A stretch of DNA of 11,274 bases, taken from contig JAPLWY010000026.1 in the NCBI GenBank assembly GCA_026396355.1, forward strand, positions 1 to 11,274, in the 5' to 3' direction. Positions 6,417 to 11,274 of the stretch are shown here, piece after piece (positions within the stretch are counted from its first letter, which is position 1; every line of letters starts with the position of its first letter). This DNA is from Microcaldota archaeon (GTDB lineage Archaea > Micrarchaeota > Micrarchaeia > Anstonellales > Anstonellaceae). The position numbers and the translations under genes are program-made. The notes under the pieces are model-generated. The model had not been told where the DNA came from. It was given only the letters and a program-made list of their open reading frames with translations, and did not search any database.

Positions 6417-7289
6417 ATGGAAAACGGGAAAATCAGGATTGCGATTCCGAACAAGGGAGTGCTTTGCCAGCCAGCGCTGGAAATGCTGAAAAAGGCAGGG
6501 TTTGCGGCGCTGGACAGCCCGCAGGACACGCTTTGCGCGCGGTGCGAGGATGAGCGGGTGGAATACCTGTTTGTGCGCGCGCAGGACGTTCCAAGGTACG
6601 TTGATAGCGGAGCTGCCTGCGCAGGTATAACCGGCTCAGACATGCTGGAGGAGACTGGCTCCAGCGCAAGGAGAGTGCTGGATTTGGGCTTTGGGAGATG
6701 CGAGATAGCGCTTGCAGTGCCTGAAGCCTCTGAAATAAAGTCAGTGGAGAGCTTGGAGGGCAAGCGCATTGCCACCAAGCTTCCTGCAACTGCGCGCAAG
6801 TACCTCAAAATGAGTGGAGTGAAAGCGGAAATACTGGAGCTTTCAGGCGCAACAGAGATAGCCCCTGCTGCAAGCCTTGCTGAGGCAGTGATAGACCATG
6901 TGCAGACTGGCAGGACGCTTCGCGCAAACCGCCTGAGAAAAGTGGCCACTATTTCAGAGTCATCGGCTTTCCTGGTGATGTCAGGGAAAAAATGCCTGGA
7001 AAGCGAGGAGGAGATAGTGCAGGAGCTGTGCCTTTTGCTTGAAGGCGTAAACAAGGCAAAACGGCTCAAGTACCTGGTGCTCAATGCCCCTTCAGACAAG
7101 GCGCTGCAGAAAATACTGCGCGTGCTTCCCTCGATGGAAAGCCCGACGCTGATGCGGCTGGCAAAGGAGGGGGAGTGGGCAGTGCAGACTGTGATTGAGG
7201 CAAGGCAGCTGCCCTCGGTTGTCAGGAAGGTGAAGCTGGCAGGAGGCAAGGACATGCTGGTAATGCCCCTTGAGAAGGTGATCCTGTGA
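6417..7289 (+). CDS. hisG: ATP phosphoribosyltransferase, long form
   Basis: HisG joins ATP and PRPP to make phosphoribosyl-ATP, the committed step of the pathway. At 290 aa this is the long type, with a catalytic part (about 1-205) and a C-terminal ACT-like regulatory domain (about 206-290), so feedback inhibition by histidine on the enzyme itself is expected and no HisZ partner is needed. IRIAIPNKGVL starts the first domain and the PRPP loop is VQTGRTLRAN at 162-171. The segment SPTLMRLAKEGEWAVQTVI is typical of the regulatory tail. The ATG directly follows the hisB stop with no gap, and GGGAGTGAT at 6404-6412 is the ribosome site. Confidence 0.97.
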   Translation: MENGKIRIAIPNKGVLCQPALEMLKKAGFAALDSPQDTLCARCEDERVEYLFVRAQDVPRYVDSGAACAGITGSDMLEETGSSARRVLDLGFGRCEIALAVPEASEIKSVESLEGKRIATKLPATARKYLKMSGVKAEILELSGATEIAPAASLAEAVIDHVQTGRTLRANRLRKVATISESSAFLVMSGKKCLESEEEIVQELCLLLEGVNKAKRLKYLVLNAPSDKALQKILRVLPSMESPTLMRLAKEGEWAVQTVIEARQLPSVVRKVKLAGGKDMLVMPLEKVIL

Positions 7290-7918
7290 TAGGCGTACTT
7301 GACTTTGGCTCTGCCGGCAATGTGCGTTCAGTGCAGAACGGTTTTGCAAGGGCAGGAGAGAGAACCGTGCTTGTCAGAAGCGCAAGCGAAATCCGCAAAA
7401 AACGCTTGGCTGGCTTGGTGATTCCAGGGGTTGGCTCGTTTTCCACTGTGCCTAAAATTGCAGCTGCGCTGGGTGGCAGAGAGGGGATTGCAGGCTTGAA
7501 AATGCCTGTGCTTTGCATTTGCTTAGGCATGCAGGCACTGTTTGACTCTAGTGAAGAGAGCAAAAAAAATGTGGGGCTAGGCATTATTCAGGGAAAGGTG
7601 CGCAAACTAAGGGGAAATGTGCGTTTGCCGCAGCTTGGCTGGAACAAGGTGAGCCAGACCGAGAGGGGCAGGCAGGACCCGCTTTTGGAAGGAATTGAAG
7701 AGGGGGAATACTTTTACTTTGCCAACAGCTTTGCAGCATTCCCAGATGATCCTGCAGCAGTGCTTGGCACTGTAAAGTATGGGGAAAAATTCGCAACAGT
7801 GGTGCGCGCGCGGAACTTTTGGGGAGTGCAGTTCCACCCTGAAAAAAGCGGGAAAGCGGGGCAGCGGTTGATTGAGAACTTTGCAGCCATTTGCAGAAAA
7901 ACTCGGGTGGAAAAATGA
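7286..7918 (+). CDS. hisH: Imidazole glycerol phosphate synthase, glutaminase subunit
   Basis: HisH hydrolyses glutamine and passes ammonia to HisF. The 210-aa protein is a class I glutamine amidotransferase with an intact triad: nucleophile Cys79 in LCICLGMQ, and His184 and Glu186 in VQFHPEKSG. The oxyanion strand PGVGS is at 47-51. The start is GTG 7286, overlapping the hisG stop (GTGA), with AGGTGAT three bases upstream and the expected N-terminus MIGVLDFGSAGNVRSV. One small difference is FYFANSF at 143-149, where many HisH proteins have a His before Ser. It forms a complex with the hisF product encoded one gene further on. Confidence 0.96.
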   Translation: MIGVLDFGSAGNVRSVQNGFARAGERTVLVRSASEIRKKRLAGLVIPGVGSFSTVPKIAAALGGREGIAGLKMPVLCICLGMQALFDSSEESKKNVGLGIIQGKVRKLRGNVRLPQLGWNKVSQTERGRQDPLLEGIEEGEYFYFANSFAAFPDDPAAVLGTVKYGEKFATVVRARNFWGVQFHPEKSGKAGQRLIENFAAICRKTRVEK

Positions 7919-8640
7919 TTGGCGCAGTACCCTCAATTGACATAATACAGGGCAAGGCAGCCCGCCTGCGGCAGGGAAGGCAGGGAACCGAGGAATTTTT
8001 CGGGAATCCGCTTGAGCTTGCCAAAAAATACGAAAATGCCGGATTCCGAATACTCCACATTGTGGACTTGGATGCTGCATTCGGCAGGGCGAGCCAGCTT
8101 GCTCTCCTGGAAGAGATTGTCTCTGCATGCCCGCGCCTTAAAATACAATGGGCAGGAGGCATGCGGAGCCTTGAGGCTGCAAAAAGCGCGTTTGCAAGCG
8201 GAGCTAGCAGAGTTGTGTTTGGAACTGCAATTGTTACCTCGCCTGATATTGTGAAAGAATGCGCTGTTAGGTTTGGCGCTGAGAATGTTTGGGCATCGCT
8301 TGATTTTTCAGGCAAGCCACCAGTGATGATGGTGAGAGGGTGGGAAGAACGAGCTTTGCTTGGCTTGGAAGAGGCGGTGGCGCTTGCAGAAGCGTGCGGA
8401 GCTGGCGGGCTGATAGCAAGCTCGGTGGACGCAGATGCTATGGAAGCAGGGCCGAACCTTGGGCTGCTGTTAGAAGCGCGCAAATTGACGAATAAGCCGC
8501 TTTTGCTTGCAGGGGGCACGCGAAACCCTAATGACGCAAAGAATGCATTTTCGCTTGGCGCTGATGGCGCAATAATAGGGCGCGCGCTTTATGACAGGAA
8601 AATCGGAATGGAGGAGTGGACATGCTTGCAAAAAGAATAA
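7915..8640 (+). CDS. hisA: ProFAR isomerase
   Basis: HisA is the TIM-barrel isomerase that turns ProFAR into PRFAR by an Amadori rearrangement. The 241-aa protein has the catalytic Asp9 in PSIDIIQG, Asp130 in WASLDFSG, and the C-terminal phosphate loops GGTRNPNDA and GAIIGRALY. The usual second-half signature (T-D-I-x-x-D-G-T) here reads S-S-V-D-A-D-A-M. The aspartate (Asp174) is kept, but the following glycine and the leading threonine have changed. ATG 7915 is chosen because it overlaps the hisH stop (ATGA), has GGGTGG four bases before it, and gives the normal N-terminus. An in-frame TTG at 7891 would add eight residues inside hisH. The 3' end overlaps hisF by 19 bases. Confidence 0.96.
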   Translation: MIGAVPSIDIIQGKAARLRQGRQGTEEFFGNPLELAKKYENAGFRILHIVDLDAAFGRASQLALLEEIVSACPRLKIQWAGGMRSLEAAKSAFASGASRVVFGTAIVTSPDIVKECAVRFGAENVWASLDFSGKPPVMMVRGWEERALLGLEEAVALAEACGAGGLIASSVDADAMEAGPNLGLLLEARKLTNKPLLLAGGTRNPNDAKNAFSLGADGAIIGRALYDRKIGMEEWTCLQKE

Positions 8641-9383
8641 TTCCCTGCCTGGACTGCGATGTGCGCAACGGAAAGGTGGTGGTGCTCAAGGGCACGCGCT
8701 TTGAGGGCTTGCGCATTGCCGGCGACCCGGTCTTGCTTGCAGAAAAGTACCAGGATGCAGATGAGCTGGTGATACTGGACATTGGCGCCACTGTGCAGAA
8801 GAGAGGCACTTTCCTGGATGCAATTTCAGAGGTTGCTGCCGCTTGTTCCATACCTCTTTGCGTTGGAGGGGGGGTGAAAAGCTTTGAGGATTTTGAAACT
8901 CGCATAAAGCGCGGGGCAGACCAGTGCGCAATCAACACGGCTGCGCTTGCAAATCCAAAGCTGATAGCAAAATGCGCCTCTGAATTCGGCTCGCAGGCAG
9001 TGGTGGTGGCAATTGACGCCAAGCTGTCAGATGGGGAATATTATTGCTTTGCGCGCGCAGGCAAGGAGAGAACGGGTTGGAAATTGCTAGACTGGCTTTG
9101 CGAGGCTGAAAAGCAAGGAGCAGGGGAGATACTACTGACTTCAATAGATCGGGATGGCACTGGGCTTGGCTTTGACATTGGAATGCTTCAGTCCGCCTGC
9201 AAAGCAACTAGCCTGCCCATAATAGCCTCCGGAGGCTGCGCAAGTGTGGATGATATTGCTGAAGTATTTGCGCGCACAGAGGCAAGCGGAGCGCTTGCTG
9301 CAAGCATTTTCCACTTCGGGAAAATCACGGTGAAGCAGTGCAAAAATGAGCTTTCAGGAAGAGGAATAGAGGTGAGAATATGA
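8622..9383 (+). CDS. hisF: Imidazole glycerol phosphate synthase, cyclase subunit
   Basis: HisF uses ammonia from HisH to convert PRFAR to imidazole-glycerol phosphate and AICAR, linking histidine to purine synthesis. The 253-aa TIM barrel has catalytic Asp11 in IIPCLDCD and Asp132 in VAIDAK. The phosphate loops VGGGVKSFED and SGGCASVDD and the conserved SIDRDGTGLGFD are also present. ATG 8622 gives the standard MLAKRIIPCLD start and has AGGAG at 8612-8616; a GTG at 8616 would overlap that site. The start lies inside hisA by 19 bases. A run of seven G bases at 8869-8876 or so, in VGGGV, is in frame, which argues against general over-calling of G runs in this sequence. Confidence 0.97.
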   Translation: MLAKRIIPCLDCDVRNGKVVVLKGTRFEGLRIAGDPVLLAEKYQDADELVILDIGATVQKRGTFLDAISEVAAACSIPLCVGGGVKSFEDFETRIKRGADQCAINTAALANPKLIAKCASEFGSQAVVVAIDAKLSDGEYYCFARAGKERTGWKLLDWLCEAEKQGAGEILLTSIDRDGTGLGFDIGMLQSACKATSLPIIASGGCASVDDIAEVFARTEASGALAASIFHFGKITVKQCKNELSGRGIEVRI

Positions 9384-10033
9384 AATATTCACTGGCAGGA
9401 AAAAAGGAAGCTGAAAAGTTTGCAGCTAGGCTTGCATATTCCAGGCAGGGGCTTGTGCCGGTCATTGTGGCTGACTTTGCCACTGGAAACCTGCTCATGC
9501 TTGCCTATGCCAACTCAGAGGCAGTGAAACGCACCCTGATAAGGGGCGAGGCGTGGTTTTTCAGCCGCTCCAGGAATTCGCTTTGGAAAAAAGGCGAAAC
9601 TTCAGGCAATGCAATGCGCGTGAGCGCGGTCAGTGTGGACTGCGACAAGGATGCCCTGCTTTACGAAGTGGAAGTGAAAGGGGAGGGGAATGCCTGCCAC
9701 ACTGGAAGAAAAAGCTGCTTTGTAAGAAAATTCGGCAAGGAATCGCCAGGGCTCTCGTTTTCTGCGCTGGACGAGATTATTGCGGGGAAAATTGCCGAAG
9801 GCAGGCAAACCTCATACACAGTGAAGCTTGCGCGCTCGAAAAAGCTCGCGGTTGCAAAGCTTCGCGAAGAGGCAGAGGAGCTTGCAGAGGCGCTTGAGGA
9901 AAAGGGTAGGCGCGAGATAGTCTGGGAGGCCTGCGACCTTTTCTATCACGCGTTAGTGGCAGTGCGCGCGCGAGGAATTTCGCTTGCCGAGCTTGAGCGC
10001 GAGCTTGCAAGGAGGAACAAGGCGCAAAGATAG
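9380..10033 (+). CDS. hisIE: Bifunctional phosphoribosyl-AMP cyclohydrolase / phosphoribosyl-ATP pyrophosphatase
   Basis: This 217-aa fusion performs steps 2 and 3 of the pathway. HisI (about 20-120) opens the adenine ring and has the signatures WFFSRSRNSLWKKGETSGN and VDCDKDALLYEVE (Asp87, Cys88, Asp89, Asp91), plus the zinc cysteines in NACHTGRKSCF (Cys106, Cys113). HisE (about 125-217) is an all-alpha MazG-like pyrophosphatase with KLREEAEELAEALEE and the acidic WEACDLFYHALVA. The ATG overlaps the hisF stop by four bases (ATGA). Fusion of these two genes is common in bacteria, whereas many archaea keep them separate. The gene ends with TAG, and a TAA follows eight codons later in the same frame. 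It is the last his gene. Confidence 0.97.
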   Translation: MKYSLAGKKEAEKFAARLAYSRQGLVPVIVADFATGNLLMLAYANSEAVKRTLIRGEAWFFSRSRNSLWKKGETSGNAMRVSAVSVDCDKDALLYEVEVKGEGNACHTGRKSCFVRKFGKESPGLSFSALDEIIAGKIAEGRQTSYTVKLARSKKLAVAKLREEAEELAEALEEKGRREIVWEACDLFYHALVAVRARGISLAELERELARRNKAQR

Positions 10034-10042
10034 GCTTTTAAT

Positions 10043-10083
10043 TCCATGTTAATATAAAAATAACCATTAGGTGTTAACATGGA
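10043..10083. promoter_or_regulatory. Inverted repeat over promoter and start of the 58-aa ORF
   Basis: Perfect 10-bp arms, TCCATGTTAA at 10043-10052 and TTAACATGGA at 10074-10083, lie 31 bp apart centre to centre. They flank a TATA-like AATATAAAAA (10051-10060) and the ribosome site AGGTG (10069-10073), and the right arm contains ATG 10079. As DNA this could be an operator that blocks the promoter. As RNA read through from hisIE it could form a stem that hides the start codon. Confidence 0.5.
10051..10060 (+). promoter_or_regulatory. TATA-like box before the 58-aa ORF
   Basis: AATATAAAAA is centred about 24 bases before ATG 10079, so transcription from it would start at or near the start codon. 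It sits inside the loop of the inverted repeat. Confidence 0.4.
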
Positions 10084-10255
10084 TGCTTGCGATGGCGGAA
10101 AACACAGTGGAAATTCAGATAAGGCAAAGGAAGACTTGGTAAAACGGAACAGACCTAAAGGAAACTGCAATCCAGAGGGAAGCAGCCGCAGCGGACATAG
10201 GGGCAGTAAAGATGATCGTCCCAGAACAGGCAGGTATTTGATAAAATCAGAGTAA
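10079..10255 (+). CDS. Small hydrophilic protein, 58 aa, unknown
   Basis: ATG 10079 has AGGTG five bases upstream and reads 58 codons to TAA 10253-10255. The product is hydrophilic and rich in Lys, Arg, Gly, Ser and Asn (KAKEDLVKRNRPKGN, SSRSGHRGSKDDRPRTGR), with Cys4 and Cys30, no hydrophobic core and no membrane segment. It is probably disordered or nucleic-acid-binding, though that is only a guess from composition. It has its own TATA-like box and an inverted repeat over its start, so it may be separately regulated, or it may be the tail cistron of the his operon. I do not recognise a family, and a chance ORF cannot be excluded. Confidence 0.45.
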   Translation: MDACDGGKHSGNSDKAKEDLVKRNRPKGNCNPEGSSRSGHRGSKDDRPRTGRYLIKSE

Positions 10256-10351
10256 CGTCTCAGGTGGGGGCTTGCACTCGGCTATCATCCGCTCCATAGT
10301 CTTGCCAATTATGGCAGTGGAAACAACTGTTTTGAATAATGCGCCTATCAT
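10247..10351 (-). CDS. Possible 34-aa single-helix membrane peptide
   Basis: On the minus strand, ATG 10351 begins MIGALFKTVVSTAIIGKTM, a likely membrane helix, followed by a short polar tail (ERMIAECKPPPETLL) and TGA. The start context AGGTATTAACATG is almost the same as that of the plus-strand 58-aa ORF (AGGTGTTAACATG), including the ribosome site. A palindromic TATA box at 10384-10393 could serve it. The frame is open further upstream, with hydrophobic sequence, to about 10450, and then runs antisense to the decarboxylase gene. It converges on the 58-aa ORF with a 9-base overlap. Function is unknown, and it may not be expressed. Confidence 0.3.
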   Translation of the reverse strand: MIGALFKTVVSTAIIGKTMERMIAECKPPPETLL

Positions 10352-10383
10352 GTTAATACCTGTGTCTAATAGTAGATACTTGT

Positions 10384-10393
10384 GTTTATAAAC
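10384..10393. promoter_or_regulatory. Palindromic TATA box, possible two-way promoter
   Basis: GTTTATAAAC is a perfect palindrome and a good box A on both strands. On the plus strand it would start transcription near 10415, ahead of the decarboxylase gene at 10452. On the minus strand it would start near 10362, just before ATG 10351. A weaker plus-strand box (AATAAAAA, 10422-10429) would give a leaderless decarboxylase message instead. Confidence 0.4.
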
Positions 10394-10451
10394 CAATGCC
10401 TGCCAGCCAAGCGCAGATACGAATAAAAACGCCCTTGAACGAAGTTGTATT

Positions 10452-11274
10452 ATGGAAAAAGCAACTTGGCTTGCCACACCCAATATTGCAGTGATAAAAT
10501 ACTGGGGCAAGCGCGACTCCAAGCTCAACCTTCCCTTCAACGGCAGCGTGTCAGTCACAATGGACGAGACTGTGCACACGCGCACCACTGTGGAGTTTGA
10601 TTCTTCTTTATCGCGCGACTTGTTCTCCCTTAATGGGAAAATTGCAAGAGCCGATGAGACTGTGCGCGTGTCCCGCGTGCTTGACGAAGTGCGAAAAAAA
10701 GCAGGGATAACGCACAAGGCGCGCGTTTACTCCGAGAACAACTTCCCCACAGCAGCAGGCATTGCCTCCTCTGCTTCAGGCTTTGCGGCGCTTGCCTGCG
10801 CGGCATCTGATGCGGCTGGCTTGAAAGCGGCAAGCAAGCAGCTCTCGCTTTTCGCAAGAATGGGCTCGGGCTCAGCCTGCCGCTCTGTGCTTGGCGGGTT
10901 TGTGGAATGGAAAATGGGCAGCAGGAAGGACGGTGCTGATTCATATGCAGTCCAGATTGCGCCTGCCTCGCACTGGAGGCAGCTTCGCAATGTGATTGCG
11001 ATAACTGATGCTGGAAGAAAAGACATTGGCTCTGATGAGGGGATGCAGCTGACTGTGGCAGGCTCTGCGCTGTACAGGCAGAGGCTGCGCATGATGCCAG
11101 CTGTGATACGCGGGATGAAAGGCGCAATACGCCAGCGCGACTTGCCAGGGTTCCTTTCGATTGCAATGAAAGAGTCCTCCAACATGCACGCGGTGATGCT
11201 AGACTCCACCCCGCCGATAATCTATCTCAACGACATTTCGCGCGCAATCATCCATGCAGTGCACCGATTCAATG
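10452..11274 (+). CDS. mvaD: Diphosphomevalonate decarboxylase, 3' end outside window
   Basis: This GHMP-kinase-fold enzyme makes isopentenyl diphosphate from diphosphomevalonate with ATP, feeding archaeal lipid synthesis. The frame is open for 274 codons to the window edge, so about 30-60 residues are missing. Signatures are those of classical decarboxylases: NIAVIKYWGKRD (11-22), the phosphate loop NFPTAAGIASSASGFAAL (97-114), GSGSACRSVLGGFVEW (138-153, with Arg144), and KESSNMHAVMLDSTPPI, where Asp251 is the catalytic aspartate. ATG 10452 gives the usual short lead before NIAV and no clear ribosome site precedes it. Many archaea lack this classical enzyme and use related decarboxylases or kinases. 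A phosphomevalonate decarboxylase activity, as known in haloarchaea, cannot be excluded from sequence alone. Confidence 0.93.
   Translation, partial: MEKATWLATPNIAVIKYWGKRDSKLNLPFNGSVSVTMDETVHTRTTVEFDSSLSRDLFSLNGKIARADETVRVSRVLDEVRKKAGITHKARVYSENNFPTAAGIASSASGFAALACAASDAAGLKAASKQLSLFARMGSGSACRSVLGGFVEWKMGSRKDGADSYAVQIAPASHWRQLRNVIAITDAGRKDIGSDEGMQLTVAGSALYRQRLRMMPAVIRGMKGAIRQRDLPGFLSIAMKESSNMHAVMLDSTPPIIYLNDISRAIIHAVHRFN

Noticed and set aside
6290..7255. Long open frame of 321 codons on the minus strand
   Set aside because: It lies wholly opposite hisB and hisG, which have complete family motifs. The Ser/Ala-rich protein is the usual shadow of GC-rich coding sequence.
7584..8519. Minus-strand open frame of 311 codons opposite hisH and hisA
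   Set aside because: Both plus-strand genes are intact with catalytic residues, and the antisense product has no motif.
10352..10717. N-terminal extension of the minus-strand small ORF into the decarboxylase gene
   Set aside because: Most of it is antisense to a well-conserved gene, and a good ribosome site with ATG exists at 10351.
1..11274. tRNA, rRNA, CRISPR arrays, insertion sequences
   Set aside because: No tRNA-like cloverleaf, regular repeat-spacer pattern, transposase or terminal inverted repeats with target duplication was seen on either strand by eye.

Overview
The window is archaeal. It carries a RadA recombinase with an N-terminal helix-hairpin-helix domain, box-A (TATA) promoters, T-tract termination, GGAG/GGTGAT-type ribosome binding sites and a mevalonate-pathway decarboxylase. 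The small coupled genes and compact proteins would suit a DPANN-type archaeon (for example the Diapherotrites), but that placement is a guess from style, not a measurement.

Layout. (1) 24-1290 (+): a small DUF736-like protein followed closely by radA, ending in a long T-rich terminator. (2) About 1340-2361 (-): a visibly AT-rich family 2 glycosyltransferase with a TTG start. Just beyond its 3' end lies a gene scrap that looks like host coding sequence. (3) 2362-2561: a promoter region with divergent TATA boxes and a perfect inverted repeat upstream of the his promoter. (4) 2562-10033 (+): a tightly packed histidine operon. Its first cistron is a small AbrB/MazE-type DNA-binding protein, followed by hisD, hisC fused to a HAD phosphatase, hisB, hisG, hisH, hisA, hisF and hisIE. 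Most junctions are 4-nt overlaps (ATGA or GTGA), so translation is probably coupled. (5) 10034-10451: a small-gene region with a second inverted repeat of the same geometry, a 58-aa basic ORF (+), a possible 34-aa membrane peptide (-) and a palindromic TATA box. (6) 10452-end (+): a diphosphomevalonate decarboxylase cut by the window edge.

The his genes cover all steps from PRPP to histidine: HisG, HisE and HisI (fused), HisA, HisH/HisF, HisB, HisC, a HAD candidate for histidinol-phosphate phosphatase, and HisD. The front of the operon is damaged or recoded. The AbrB-like cistron can be read only with two +1 shifts. The best hisD start (ATG 2734) is one base out of frame. HisC has two in-frame TAGs, the first better explained by a compensated indel pair. 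All three +1 sites fall at GGGG runs, while a G7 run inside hisF is in frame. Sequencing error, real decay and programmed frameshifting cannot be separated from this sequence alone. The most interesting signals are this leader cistron with its repeated start region, the HisC-HAD fusion, and two inverted repeats with identical 31-bp half-site spacing, one upstream of the his promoter and one directly after the operon.
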